NCBI RefSeq assembly: GCF_003852535.1
Contig: NZ_QAJP01000005.1
Span: forward strand, 392,403-456,402
Origin: Herminiimonas sp. KBW02
GTDB lineage: Bacteria > Pseudomonadota > Gammaproteobacteria > Burkholderiales > Burkholderiaceae_D
Direction: 5' to 3'
Length of the DNA stretch: 64,000 bases
The notes under the pieces were generated by a model, which did not search any database, was not told the origin of the DNA, and saw only the letters and a program-made list of their open reading frames with translations. Shown one piece after another: positions 27,266 through 36,029 of the stretch (its first letter is position 1; every line of letters starts with the position of its first letter). A program made the translations under genes and the position numbers.

Positions 27266-27910
27266 ATGGCTCGCTCAACGAAAGAAGAGGCACTGGAAAC
27301 ACGCAACCGCATACTTGATGCAGCGGAAGAGGTGTTTTTTACTCGTGGCCTTGCGCAATCTTCGTTAGCAGATGTTGCAGTTGCAGCAGATGTGACACGT
27401 GGTGCGATTTATTGGCACTTCAAAAACAAAAGCGATCTGTTTGAAGCCATGTGCGAGCGCGTGCGTTTGCCTATGGAAACCATGATGACAACGCCGGGCG
27501 AAAAATTCGTGCGTGATCCCCTGGGGCATTTACGTCATACCTGGATCTATCTGTTAGGCGATGTCGTCGACAATCCGCGCTCACGCCGGGTACTGGATAT
27601 CATATTCCTGAAATGCGAATTGGTCGATCACAACGACCCGATCTGGGTGCGTCAACGTGAGTGCCATCGCGAAGGGCTGGAAATGATGGAAGGCATTTTG
27701 CGCGAAGCGGTTGCTATCGGGCAATTGCCGGCAGATCTGGATACGCATCTGGCTGTGCTGTGTCTGCATGCCAGCCTGGTTGGCTTGCTGACCGACTGGT
27801 TATTTTCACCAGATAGTTTTGAATTGAAAAGAGTGGTCGAACCGCTGGTTGATGCATGTTTGCATAGTTTGCGCAATGCACCATCCTTGCGTCTGAAAAA
27901 ACCTGAGTAA
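27266..27910 (+). CDS. acrR: TetR-family repressor of the efflux operon (AcrR/TtgR-like)
   Basis: A 214-residue TetR regulator. The N-terminal helix-turn-helix reads SLADVAVAADVTRGAIYWHFKNKSDLFEAM (shown here in outline, residues about 28-57); the C-terminal ligand domain is of the AcrR/TtgR type (TetR_C_2), with HTWIYLLGDVV and LFSPDSFEL. It is divergent from acrA and shares an AcrR-like operator in the gap. By analogy it represses acrAB-oprM and its own gene until a hydrophobic ligand binds. Confidence 0.92.
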   Translation: MARSTKEEALETRNRILDAAEEVFFTRGLAQSSLADVAVAADVTRGAIYWHFKNKSDLFEAMCERVRLPMETMMTTPGEKFVRDPLGHLRHTWIYLLGDVVDNPRSRRVLDIIFLKCELVDHNDPIWVRQRECHREGLEMMEGILREAVAIGQLPADLDTHLAVLCLHASLVGLLTDWLFSPDSFELKRVVEPLVDACLHSLRNAPSLRLKKPE

Positions 27911-27962
27911 TTAGCTGGGTTATTGCGCCATCAATGAATGGCCGCATACAGGGAGAAATACT

Positions 27963-29267
27963 TCAGGGCTGGATCAATAAGGTATTGATCTGTGCCAGAT
28001 CCTGTTCCCGCAACGAGCCGGCCGCCGATTTCAGGCGCAGGCTGTTCATCAGGGTGTCGTAACGCGCTTTCGATAGATCGCGCTGCGTGATGAATAATTG
28101 TTGCTGTGCGTTCAGCACATCAATATTAATACGCACCCCTACCTGATATCCCAAACGATTTGATTCCAATGCGGAACGGCTGGAGACTTCCGCCGCTTGC
28201 AAGGCTTTGACTTGCGCCAGACCGCTCGTTACACCCAGATATGCCTGTTGCGCATTTTGCGCAGCGCTACGACGTGCGCTTTCCAGATCGGAGCGTGACT
28301 TATCTTCCAGTGCAATTGCTTGCCGTACCTTGCTGGTAACAGCGAAGCCGCTAAAGAGTGGAATATTCCACTGCAGGCCGATAGAACTCGTCGCGCCGGT
28401 GCCGCTGTTGAGGCTAGGTATGGCGCTGTTGCGCTGGTTGCTGTCACTGCGGCTGGCGACCAGATCAACGGTCGGGTAGTGGCCTGCGCGATTGCGCGTG
28501 ATGTCGCGCTTGGCAATTTCGAGCGCCAGCTTTTGTTGCAGGACGACGTAATTCTGTTCTTCCGCGCTGCTGACCCAGGCGTTAATCTGCGCTGGTTCCG
28601 GCGCATTTAATTCCACACCTTTGCGCAGTATGGCCAATTCCGCTGGTGGCTTGCCGATGATTTGCTGCAGGGCCGTGCGTTTGATCGCGAGATCATTTTG
28701 CGCGCCGAATTCCTGGGCAATCACCAGGTCGTAGCGGGCTTGCGCTTCGTGCGTGTCAGTGATGGTGGCGGTGCCGACCTCGAAGTTGCGTTTGGCTGAA
28801 GCGAGTTGCTCGCTGATGGCATCTTTCTGTACCAGCAATGCCGCCAGCGTATCCTGCGCGGCCAGTACGTCAAAGTAAGCTTGCGCTACCCGCAGAATCA
28901 AATCCTGTTGTACTACTGCGAAGGCGGCTTCACTGGCAGCGACTGCGAGTTTGCTTTGCTCGTAATTTTGCCAGGCTGCGACGTCGAGCAAGGGTTGCGC
29001 CAGCGAGATGGTATATCCGTGCGACTTTATATCGGCTACGTTGCCGCGCTGCGCGCGTTGATAGGTGCCGCCAATGCCGATCAGTGGCAAGAGATTGGCG
29101 CGACCTTGTACCGATGCTTCCTGGCCTGCACTCAGATTGGCGCGGGCACTGGCGTACACCGCATCATTCACCAGCGCATCCTGATACAGCTGCAGCAAAT
29201 TGACCGCCTGCGCCTGCAGTGAGAGAAAAGCGCCTGCGATCAATGTGACGAGCTTGGCATTACGCAT
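27963..29267 (-). CDS. tolC: TolC-family outer-membrane channel protein
   Basis: A 434-residue outer-membrane factor with a type I signal peptide (AGAFLSLQAQA) and no lipobox, so unlike the OprM protein it is not a lipoprotein. The internal duplication is visible in DALVNDAVYASARANLSAGQEA and in the later IALEDKSRSDLESARRSA region. The ATG at 29267 is chosen because everything upstream lacks family character and runs into the rhodanese gene. It may serve type I secretion or other pumps. It is convergent with acrR and followed by no obvious terminator. Confidence 0.92.
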   Translation of the reverse strand: MRNAKLVTLIAGAFLSLQAQAVNLLQLYQDALVNDAVYASARANLSAGQEASVQGRANLLPLIGIGGTYQRAQRGNVADIKSHGYTISLAQPLLDVAAWQNYEQSKLAVAASEAAFAVVQQDLILRVAQAYFDVLAAQDTLAALLVQKDAISEQLASAKRNFEVGTATITDTHEAQARYDLVIAQEFGAQNDLAIKRTALQQIIGKPPAELAILRKGVELNAPEPAQINAWVSSAEEQNYVVLQQKLALEIAKRDITRNRAGHYPTVDLVASRSDSNQRNSAIPSLNSGTGATSSIGLQWNIPLFSGFAVTSKVRQAIALEDKSRSDLESARRSAAQNAQQAYLGVTSGLAQVKALQAAEVSSRSALESNRLGYQVGVRINIDVLNAQQQLFITQRDLSKARYDTLMNSLRLKSAAGSLREQDLAQINTLLIQP

Positions 29268-29317
29268 TGCTTTTCCGATTACTGAGAGGAGTCTAAGGCA
29301 GGTAGCGGTGTAAGGAA

Positions 29318-29641
29318 TTAATAGGTAGGCATGGCCGGATCGACTTGCTGCGCCCATGCATGGACGCCGCCGGTCAGATTGGTCACGCGCGAGAAGCCGT
29401 TGGCTTCGAGGAAATGTGCAACCCGCAGGCTGCGTGCGCCGTGATGGCAAATGCAAATGATAGATGCATCCCGATCCAGCTGATCCAGCTGGCCGGGGAT
29501 GGTATTCATCGGCATGGAGACTGAGCCCTGGATTTGGCAGGTTTGTACTTCCCACGGCTCGCGTACATCGAGCAGGAAGGGCGCGGCACCATCCGGTGCC
29601 GCAATCAGCGCTGCCAGTTCCGGCGCAGTCAGGTGTTGCAT
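29318..29641 (-). CDS. Rhodanese-like sulfurtransferase domain protein
   Basis: A single rhodanese domain of 107 residues, with the active-site loop CHHGARS (Cys near residue 65) and the early LLDVREPWEV motif. It may carry a persulfide sulfur in the cytoplasm; the physiological acceptor is unknown. It lies between the pcm-like gene (8-base gap upstream) and tolC (50-base gap), an order found in several Burkholderiales, so the three are probably co-transcribed. Confidence 0.9.
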   Translation of the reverse strand: MQHLTAPELAALIAAPDGAAPFLLDVREPWEVQTCQIQGSVSMPMNTIPGQLDQLDRDASIICICHHGARSLRVAHFLEANGFSRVTNLTGGVHAWAQQVDPAMPTY

Positions 29642-29649
29642 GCTATTCC

Positions 29650-30300
29650 TTAGAACTTGAATTGCGAAGGTACAGGTGCGTTACGCAGTGGCTTGAGCAG
29701 GGTCTCAAACAGGCCGACGGTGCTGTAAGCGACATCCGAAGTACGGGTGATGATTTGTGCGGTCATCGCAGGTGCGCTACCAACCACAGCCAGCAGGCGA
29801 CCGCCGACTTTGACGTTAGCCAGCAGGCCGGCGGTTACGCTAGGTACCGAGCCGGATACGACAACGACGTCATAGCTTGCATCGCCCCAGCCCTGTACGC
29901 CATCGCCCAATTCAACATTGACGTTGCTGATGCCGTAGTCGGCCAGGTTCTTTTCAGCCAGTGCTTTCAGCTCTGGCTCGATTTCAACGGTGGTGACGTG
30001 ACGTGCCTTGTGGGCCAGCAGTGCCGCCATATAGCCGGAACCAGCACCGATTTCGAGTACGTTTTCGTGTTTTTGTACGGCCAGTTCCTGCATGATGCGA
30101 GCTTCAAGCTTAGGCGTCATCATGCTTTCGCTGTTCGACAGCGGGATTTCGCTATCGGCAAAGGCGAGGGCACGGTAGGCGAGCGGAACAAATGCTTCAC
30201 GCTTTACTACAACCAATAATTCGAGGACGTCCAGATCGAGCACATCCCAAGGACGAATTTGCTGTTCGATCATGTTGAAACGGGCTTTTTCGATGTTCAT
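29650..30300 (-). CDS. Protein-L-isoaspartate O-methyltransferase-like protein
   Basis: A 217-residue SAM-dependent methyltransferase related to PCMT. Motif I is VLEIGAGSGYMAALLA and the post-I acidic residue follows in VTTVEIEPEL. The loop that in true PCMT reads GQTISQPYIVAxM is replaced by SESMMTPKLEARIMQ, so isoaspartate repair is doubtful and another substrate is possible. The ATG at 30300 (MNIEKARFNMIEQQIRPWDV) fits the family start. It is the first gene of the pcm-like/rhodanese/tolC group. Confidence 0.85.
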   Translation of the reverse strand: MNIEKARFNMIEQQIRPWDVLDLDVLELLVVVKREAFVPLAYRALAFADSEIPLSNSESMMTPKLEARIMQELAVQKHENVLEIGAGSGYMAALLAHKARHVTTVEIEPELKALAEKNLADYGISNVNVELGDGVQGWGDASYDVVVVSGSVPSVTAGLLANVKVGGRLLAVVGSAPAMTAQIITRTSDVAYSTVGLFETLLKPLRNAPVPSQFKF

Positions 30301-30699
30301 TTTGTTGGCTCTAGAATAGCTAAATAAGAAAAACAGGCATTTTATCAAATGACGGGCATCTGGCCGCATTTAGATAGTCGATAACAGGCGCAACATAGCT
30401 GGCGTAAGCGCTTGCCATGAAGCGGATGGACTTAAGCATTCCAGGGGGAGGCTGCGGTCACGACGTGATCAGTGTTTGCGACACTGTGCTGCACCCGGGC
30501 AAATGAATGGCTACACAGCCGGGCATCCGTAATGTAAGCGCCCACCCTGCAAGCGTCAAGCCTGTGAGCCGAATCGGGTGTCTATTTGTGGCGGTAAAGC
30601 GCTTTTACAGCTTAAAAGCGGTAATTTCGCCACTTCCCGGTAGAATCACGCCAGTTCTGTCGCGCCTGTCCTGCATCCCTTACCAAGTTAAATTGTCGA
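30301..30699. other. Intergenic region with several hairpins, no gene seen
   Basis: A 399-base gap between divergent genes with no convincing open frame. It holds a hairpin CAGTGT-TTGCG-ACACTG (30470-30486), a CCCGG...CCGGG stem just after it, and a perfect inverted repeat CGCTTTTA/TAAAAGCG (30600-30620) flanked by two GCGGTAA copies. I could not match thiamine, cobalamin, 6S or SRP RNA signatures. It must hold the promoters of the pcm-like and YkgJ-like genes, and may also hold a small RNA. Confidence 0.3.
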
Positions 30700-30966
30700 A
30701 TGACTAACGATCTGCATTGCCGTCCCGATTGCGGTGCCTGTTGCACCGCGCCGTCGATTTCATCGGCGATACCCGGCATGCCGAACGGCAAGCCGGCCGG
30801 GGTGCGTTGCGTGCAACTGGATGAGCGCAATCTGTGCCGTATCTTTGGTCAACCGGAACGTCCGGCCGTATGCGGTGGTTTGCAGCCGCAAGCGGAAATG
30901 TGCGGCAGCTCGCGGGACGAAGCGATGATTTATTTAATGACATTGGAACGATTAACTGCAGCCTGA
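30700..30966 (+). CDS. YkgJ-family cysteine cluster protein
   Basis: An 88-residue protein of the YkgJ/UPF0153 group, defined by a conserved set of cysteines thought to bind Zn or an Fe-S cluster. Visible are CRPDCGACC, a middle Cys (VRCVQLD), RNLCRIF, RPAVCGG and MCGSS. Its function is unknown. It stands alone before a hairpin-rich gap and uppP. Confidence 0.87.
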   Translation: MTNDLHCRPDCGACCTAPSISSAIPGMPNGKPAGVRCVQLDERNLCRIFGQPERPAVCGGLQPQAEMCGSSRDEAMIYLMTLERLTAA

Positions 30967-31200
30967 GTCGGATCGTTAGCGCGCTGAGCAGGTTCTGCTT
31001 CCAGTGCGGCAATACGTGCTGTCAGCTCAGCTGACGGCGCGAAATCAGAACAGCGACCTGCGGTCTCGTGGTAACCTTTGAGCCTGCACGATCGCGCTGA
31101 CTGAAGTGCCGCATGCTGGCCGCTCAGCGCATACGTTGTAACCCGTACGGCGTCACAACCGGCGGGTTTTTTATTACCTCCTCATACTGAACACATCGCC
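30967..31200 (+). other. Structured intergenic region ending in a terminator-like hairpin
   Basis: A 234-base gap before uppP with no gene-like open frame. A hairpin closed by GTTCTG (30992-30997) and CAGAAC (31046-31051) contains the 15-base palindrome GTCAGCTCAGCTGAC (31021-31035). At 31140-31172 a stem AACCCG...CGGGTT is followed by TTTTATTA, which looks like a rho-independent terminator. It could end the YkgJ transcript or an unrecognised small RNA. Confidence 0.4.
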
Positions 31201-32034
31201 ATGGATCCAATTCTCGCGCTCAAAGCCATCATCATGGGCATCGTCGAAGGCTTTACGGAGTTTTTGCCGATTTCTTCGACCGGACATCTGATACTTGCCG
31301 GCAGCCTGCTGGATTTCACCGGACCCAAGGTCAAGGTTTTTGAGATTGCGATCCAGACCGGCGCCATGCTGGCAGTGGTGTGGGAATATCGCGCCAAAAT
31401 TGCCGCGGTGCTGGGTGGTTTGTTTACCGAGCGCAAGGCACAGAAATTTGCACTGAATATTATTATTGCCTTCATGCCGGCCGCCTTGCTGGGTTTTATC
31501 TTCGCCAGCAAGATCAAGGAAAAATTGTTCGCGCCGGTACCGGTCGCGATTGCCTTCATCGTCGGCGGCTTCATTATCCTGTGGATAGAAAAACGCAATC
31601 GCAATGCGGATTTCGTCGCACGTGTCGAGACTGTCGATGACATGACCATGCTGGATGCACTGAAGGTCGGTTGTGCGCAAGCCTTCGCATTGATTCCGGG
31701 TACCAGCCGTTCCGGCGCCAGCATCATAGGCGGCATGTTCTTCGGCCTGTCGCGCAAAGCGGCAACGGAATTCTCTTTCTTCCTCGCGATTCCTACCCTG
31801 ATGGGTGCAACGGTTTATTCTGTTTATAAAGATCGTGCCTTGCTGTCGATGGCCGATATTCCTTTGTTTGGCCTCGGTGGTTTCGCTGCTTTTGTTTCGG
31901 CTTTCCTGTGCGTACGCTGGTTGCTGCGTTACATCAGCACACATGACTTCACCTTCTTTGCGTACTACCGCATCGTGTTTGGCCTGTTTGTATTGCTGAG
32001 CGCCTATTACGGCTGGGTAGTGTGGGCGGACTAA
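31201..32034 (+). CDS. uppP: Undecaprenyl-diphosphate phosphatase UppP (BacA)
   Basis: A 277-residue multi-pass inner-membrane enzyme that dephosphorylates undecaprenyl pyrophosphate to recycle the lipid carrier of peptidoglycan and O-antigen synthesis, and gives bacitracin resistance. Both family signatures are intact: [15 protein letters not shown] near residue 16 and [20 protein letters not shown] near residue 168. A terminator-like hairpin lies just upstream, so it probably has its own promoter. It is followed by recQ after 32 bases. Confidence 0.95.
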   Translation: MDPILALKAIIMGIVEGFTEFLPISSTGHLILAGSLLDFTGPKVKVFEIAIQTGAMLAVVWEYRAKIAAVLGGLFTERKAQKFALNIIIAFMPAALLGFIFASKIKEKLFAPVPVAIAFIVGGFIILWIEKRNRNADFVARVETVDDMTMLDALKVGCAQAFALIPGTSRSGASIIGGMFFGLSRKAATEFSFFLAIPTLMGATVYSVYKDRALLSMADIPLFGLGGFAAFVSAFLCVRWLLRYISTHDFTFFAYYRIVFGLFVLLSAYYGWVVWAD

Positions 32035-32066
32035 ATCGCAAGAATGAGCGCATCGAGCAAGACTGA

Positions 32067-33890
32067 ATGAGCAAGACTGACCTCGGCGCGCAGGCGCTGC
32101 ATATCCTGGAAACCGTTTTTGGCTACTCATCCTTCCGTGGTGAGCAAGCCGAGATCGTGGATGTGGTCGCGCGCGGTGGTGACGCACTGGTGCTGATGCC
32201 GACCGGTGGCGGCAAGTCGCTGTGCTATCAGATTCCATCCTTGCTGCGCGACGGCGTGGGCGTCGTGATTTCCCCGTTGATCGCCTTAATGCAGGATCAG
32301 GTTGATGCACTGGCCGAAGTCGGCGTGCGTGCCGCCTTCCTCAACTCGACCCAAAGTTTTGAAGAGTCGGTACGCATAGAAAAACGCTTGCGTACCGGCG
32401 ACCTGGATCTCCTGTATGTCGCACCTGAGCGTTTGATGACGTCGCGTTGCCTGGACATGCTGGAAACCACCAAGGTAGCCCTGTTTGCCATCGACGAAGC
32501 GCATTGCGTGTCGCAATGGGGGCATGACTTCCGTCCCGAATACATACGTCTGTCGGTATTGCACGAGCGCTTCCCGCAGGTGCCGCGTATCGCATTGACG
32601 GCGACCGCCGATCATCAGACTCGTGCTGAAATTGCTCATCGTTTGCAGCTGGATGATGCGCGCATGTTTGTCTCTTCCTTTGACCGGCCGAACATCCGCT
32701 ACCAGATTGTGGAAAAAGCCAACGGCCGCAAACAGGTGCTGGACTTCATAGAAAGCGAGCATCCCGGCGATGCCGGTATTGTCTACTGCCTGTCACGCAA
32801 AAAGGTCGAAGAGACCGCCGAATTCCTCAATGAAAACGGTATCACGGCCTTGCCGTATCACGCCGGCATGGACTTCGCTACGCGCAGCAAAAACCAGGCG
32901 CGTTTCCTGCGTGAAGAAAACATCGTGATGGTAGCGACCATTGCGTTTGGTATGGGTATAGATAAACCGGACGTGCGCTTCGTTGCGCATCTGGATTTGC
33001 CGAAAAGCATAGAAGGCTATTACCAGGAAACCGGACGCGCCGGCCGCGATGGCGGTGCCGCGAATGCCTGGATGGCTTACGGCTTGCAGGACGTGGTGCA
33101 GCAGCGCCGCATGATAGATGAGTCGGAGGCTGACGATAGCTTCAAGCGGGTACAAAGCGTCAAGCTGGACGCGATGCTGGGTTTATGCGAGACGCTGCAT
33201 TGCCGCCGCGCGCGTTTGCTGGATTACTTCGGTCAGACGGCGACGCCTTGCGGTAACTGCGATACCTGCCTGAATCCGCCGCGCTCTTTTGATGCGACTG
33301 TCGAAGTGCAGAAATTACTATCGACGATATACCGTGTCGGCCAGCGTTTCGGCGCGATGCATGTGCTGGATGTATTGCGTGGCGTCGACTCAGACAAGAT
33401 CAAGCAGTGGCAGCATGAAGAAGTGTCTACCTTTGGCATCGGCTCTGATCGCAGCGAAGCCGAATGGCGCGCTATCTTGCGTCAGTCGATAGCATTGGGT
33501 CTGGTCAGTGTTGATCATGAATCGTATGGCGCGCTCAAGCTGACCGAAGCGGCACGTCCGGTACTGAAGGGCGGCGAAAAAGTACAGTTGCGTGAATACC
33601 AGAAGCCGCTTAAATCCAAGCGTGCCAGCAGCAAGCCCAAAGGTTTTGTGGAAACCGATTTGTCGGCGGCGGAGCAGGCTGTATTCGAGAAGTTGCGCTG
33701 GTGGCGCATGGAAACGGCGCGCAAGCACAATGTACCCGCGTATGTCATTTTCCATGACGCGACGATGCGCGAGATCGCCAAGGCGCAACCAGCGTCGCTG
33801 GATGATTTGCGCGGTGTCAGCGGGGTCGGTGAAAAGAAACTGGAAACCTACGGTGCAGATATCGTGGCCCTGATTGCCGAGATGAGCTGA
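32067..33890 (+). CDS. recQ: ATP-dependent DNA helicase RecQ
   Basis: A 607-residue 3'-5' helicase. Walker A is [12 protein letters not shown], the DEAH box with aromatic-rich loop is [18 protein letters not shown], and motif VI is [12 protein letters not shown]. The zinc-binding Cys set ([19 protein letters not shown]) and RQC domain follow, and a C-terminal HRDC domain ends with [14 protein letters not shown]. It works in RecF-pathway recombination and replication-fork repair. Its length and domain set are complete, and it starts 32 bases after uppP. Confidence 0.96.
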   Translation: MSKTDLGAQALHILETVFGYSSFRGEQAEIVDVVARGGDALVLMPTGGGKSLCYQIPSLLRDGVGVVISPLIALMQDQVDALAEVGVRAAFLNSTQSFEESVRIEKRLRTGDLDLLYVAPERLMTSRCLDMLETTKVALFAIDEAHCVSQWGHDFRPEYIRLSVLHERFPQVPRIALTATADHQTRAEIAHRLQLDDARMFVSSFDRPNIRYQIVEKANGRKQVLDFIESEHPGDAGIVYCLSRKKVEETAEFLNENGITALPYHAGMDFATRSKNQARFLREENIVMVATIAFGMGIDKPDVRFVAHLDLPKSIEGYYQETGRAGRDGGAANAWMAYGLQDVVQQRRMIDESEADDSFKRVQSVKLDAMLGLCETLHCRRARLLDYFGQTATPCGNCDTCLNPPRSFDATVEVQKLLSTIYRVGQRFGAMHVLDVLRGVDSDKIKQWQHEEVSTFGIGSDRSEAEWRAILRQSIALGLVSVDHESYGALKLTEAARPVLKGGEKVQLREYQKPLKSKRASSKPKGFVETDLSAAEQAVFEKLRWWRMETARKHNVPAYVIFHDATMREIAKAQPASLDDLRGVSGVGEKKLETYGADIVALIAEMS

Positions 33891-33916
33891 GGCCAGCCCG
33901 GTTCAGGAACGCGGAT

Positions 33917-34633
33917 TTATTTTTTCTCGAACACCAGATCCCACACGCCGTGACCTAACTTCAAGCCACGGTTTTCAAACTTGGTAACAGGGCGGTAGTC
34001 CGGCCGTGGCGCATAGCCATCAGCCGTATTTTTCAAGCTCGCCTCACCACTCAATACTTCCAGCATTTGTTCTGCATATTCCTGCCAGTCGGTAGCGCAA
34101 TGCAGATAGCCACCTTTTTTAATGCGTGACGACAGCAGCTCGACCAACGGCGGCTGGATCAGGCGACGCTTGTTGTGTCGCGCTTTGTGCCACGGGTCAG
34201 GGAAGAACACATGCACACCTGCCAGTGATTCCGGCGCGATCATATTGGTCAGCACTTCAAATGCATCGTGCTGGATGACGCGCAGATTGCTGAGGTTTTG
34301 TTCACCGATCAGCTTGAGCAAGCTGCCGACGCCGGGCGTATGTACTTCGACGCCGATGAAATTTTTCTCCGGCATACCGGCAGCGATTTTGGCGGTGGTT
34401 TCACCCATGCCGAAGCCGATTTCAAAAATCGTCGGCGCAGTGCGGCCGAAGGCCTGGTCTATATCCAGTGGTGCTTTGTTGTACGGAATAAAAAACTGCG
34501 GTCCCAGTTCTTCGATGGCGCGCGCTTGTGCAACTGACAGGCGACCGGCGCGTGTCACGAAGCTGCGGATGCGGTGCTCGGTCGGATCGTAGAAAAGGGG
34601 CTTTTTGCCGTCGTCGGCTGTGTGATCGGTCAT
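33917..34633 (-). CDS. trmB: tRNA (guanine-N7-)-methyltransferase TrmB
   Basis: A 238-residue SAM-dependent enzyme forming m7G46 in tRNA. Motif I region [15 protein letters not shown], the [13 protein letters not shown] acidic loop and the family-specific [18 protein letters not shown] are present. The ATG at 34633 ([11 protein letters not shown]) is preferred to an earlier one that would add 19 unlike residues. It is convergent with recQ, 26 bases away, with no clear terminator between. Confidence 0.94.
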   Translation of the reverse strand: MTDHTADDGKKPLFYDPTEHRIRSFVTRAGRLSVAQARAIEELGPQFFIPYNKAPLDIDQAFGRTAPTIFEIGFGMGETTAKIAAGMPEKNFIGVEVHTPGVGSLLKLIGEQNLSNLRVIQHDAFEVLTNMIAPESLAGVHVFFPDPWHKARHNKRRLIQPPLVELLSSRIKKGGYLHCATDWQEYAEQMLEVLSGEASLKNTADGYAPRPDYRPVTKFENRGLKLGHGVWDLVFEKK

Positions 34634-34812
34634 GCTGGATATCTTCTGTGCAGGAAATAAATTGCGCACTTGCCTTGGAGAAAAGCCCAAAACGGCTTAC
34701 GCCAAGTGCGCTGGCGGGGCGTATTGTACCGTGCAGGCATAGTTCCGGCCTTATTCCCGTTGATTTATGCGTGTGAACGGCAAGTAGTGGTACTACAATA
34801 TTTATCTTAAAA

Positions 34813-34839
34813 ATAGCTTGCAATTAAATAGCTTGCTAT
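34813..34839. promoter_or_regulatory. Putative OhrR operator upstream of ohrR
   Basis: A 27-base imperfect palindrome (ATAGC...GCTAT ends) containing TTGCAATTAA and two direct copies of TAGCTTGC, ending 14 bases before the ohrR ATG. A very similar 22-base block lies upstream of ohr at 35394-35415. AT-rich palindromes of this kind are the usual OhrR targets. Confidence 0.6.
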
Positions 34840-34853
34840 ATATTATTCGTTTC

Positions 34854-35309
34854 ATGAAATCGAAATCCGCAAAAACCGATAACGCGCCACGGCTGGATAA
34901 TCAGCTTTGCTTTGCGCTTTACTCTACGTCATTGGCGATGAGCAAGGTTTATCGCAAGCTCTTGCCGCGGCTCGGCCTGACCTATTCGCAGTATCTGGTC
35001 ATGATGGTGTTGTGGGAGCAGGATGAATTGACGGTGTCGGATATAGGCGAACGTCTGTTCCTCGATTCTGCCACGCTCACGCCTTTGCTCAAGCGGATGG
35101 AAGCAGCAGAACTGATTACCCGTGTACGGGCAGCAAATGATGAGCGCCAGGTCATTATCACGCTGACCCAAAGCGGTGATGCCTTGCGCAGCAAAGCGCT
35201 GGAAATGCAGGGTGAAGTATTGTGTGCGACGGCATGCAGCCTGGATGAAGTCGTGGCGATGAAAGAACAGCTGATCGCCTTGCGCGGCAAGCTGGCTGGA
35301 AATGGCTAG
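34854..35309 (+). CDS. ohrR: MarR-family peroxide-sensing repressor OhrR
   Basis: A 151-residue MarR-type winged-helix regulator. The N-terminal [20 protein letters not shown] carries the reactive cysteine (Cys of LCFALY) that senses organic hydroperoxides in the OhrR subfamily. The DNA-binding part is [20 protein letters not shown] with the wing [12 protein letters not shown]. The ATG at 34854 is chosen because upstream codons lie inside the operator. It sits on the same strand as its expected target ohr, about 200 bases upstream of it. Confidence 0.9.
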   Translation: MKSKSAKTDNAPRLDNQLCFALYSTSLAMSKVYRKLLPRLGLTYSQYLVMMVLWEQDELTVSDIGERLFLDSATLTPLLKRMEAAELITRVRAANDERQVIITLTQSGDALRSKALEMQGEVLCATACSLDEVVAMKEQLIALRGKLAGNG

Positions 35310-35393
35310 GTTTTAAAGCTGATTTTTAAAAATTCGTGGGGCAGGTGTATAAATGTCCCATTAATACTTGTATTTATATAGTGCGCTATTTAA

Positions 35394-35415
35394 TAGTTTG
35401 CAATTAATAGGCTTG
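35394..35415. promoter_or_regulatory. Putative OhrR operator upstream of ohr
   Basis: A 22-base block identical at 18 positions to 34814-34835 upstream of ohrR, including TTGCAATTAA and GCTTG. It is about 90 bases before the ohr start in an AT-rich gap, close to where a promoter should be. Confidence 0.55.
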
Positions 35416-35505
35416 TAACTTTTGTTTTGTAATTTCGGTATGCAGCGAGCCGTATAGATTAAATCGCTGAATTTCTTAAATGATGCAACCTTCAGGAGAA
35501 TGACC

Positions 35506-35931
35506 ATGTCGATCGAAAAAGTCCTTTACCGCGCTCACGCAACTGCAACCGGTGGCCGTGACGGCCGTGCCGTTTCATCCGATGGCGTACTGGACGTCAA
35601 ATTGGGTACACCGAAAGAACTCGGCGGTGCTGGCGGCGCCGTTACCAATCCGGAACAATTGTTTGCCGCTGGTTATTCGGCTTGCTTCCTGGGCGCGTTG
35701 AAGTTCGTCTCTGCCCGTGAAAAAATCGCCTTCCCGGCAGATGGCTCGGTACAAGGCAATGTCGGCATTGGTCAAATCCCGACCGGCTTCGGTATCGAAG
35801 TGGAACTGCAAATCAATCTGCCAGGCCTGGATCGCGCAGTGGCACAAGGCCTGATCGAGAAAGCACACATCGTTTGCCCATACTCGAACGCGACCCGCGG
35901 CAACATTGACGTGACGCTGACCCTGGTGTGA
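35506..35931 (+). CDS. ohr: Organic hydroperoxide resistance protein Ohr
   Basis: A 141-residue thiol peroxidase of the OsmC/Ohr family that reduces organic hydroperoxides with lipoyl-type electron donors. The two redox cysteines lie in [10 protein letters not shown] and [13 protein letters not shown], the typical Ohr pattern. The second of two ATG codons (35506) is preferred because the AGGAG at 35494-35498 is seven bases away; the first ATG is only one base from it. The gene is monocistronic, with a strong terminator at 35964. Confidence 0.95.
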   Translation: MSIEKVLYRAHATATGGRDGRAVSSDGVLDVKLGTPKELGGAGGAVTNPEQLFAAGYSACFLGALKFVSAREKIAFPADGSVQGNVGIGQIPTGFGIEVELQINLPGLDRAVAQGLIEKAHIVCPYSNATRGNIDVTLTLV

Positions 35932-35963
35932 TAGCACTCAATTAGTTTACAAGCGCTGCAACG

Positions 35964-35997
35964 AAAAACGGACTTGCTGAGGCAGGTCCGTTTTTTT
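35964..35997. terminator. Bidirectional terminator after ohr
   Basis: Arms AAAAACGGAC and GTCCGTTTTT with a four-pair inner stem and TGAG loop, then extra T residues. It separates ohr from the convergent M29-like gene. Confidence 0.93.
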
Positions 35998-36029
35998 ATG
36001 TGTCTGAAGGAAGACGTGACTACGTCGGT

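Noticed and set aside
29268-29555. N-terminal extension of tolC by 96 codons.
   Set aside because: It would overlap the rhodanese gene and lacks a signal peptide; the ATG at 29267 gives a normal one.
30380-30700. Thiamine, cobalamin or 6S RNA in the 30.3-30.7 kb gap.
   Set aside because: Stems exist, but the conserved cores of these families could not be found on either strand.
30507-30707. 66-codon open frame in the gap before the YkgJ-like gene.
   Set aside because: No ribosome site or family resemblance, and it overlaps the hairpin region and the next gene.
31174-32310. Minus-strand frame opposite uppP and the start of recQ.
   Set aside because: Arg/Gln/His-rich translation with no motif; it covers two intact genes.
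35500-35505. ATG at 35500 as the ohr start.
   Set aside because: The AGGAG site ends only one base before it; the ATG at 35506 has normal spacing and the usual MSIEKVLY start.
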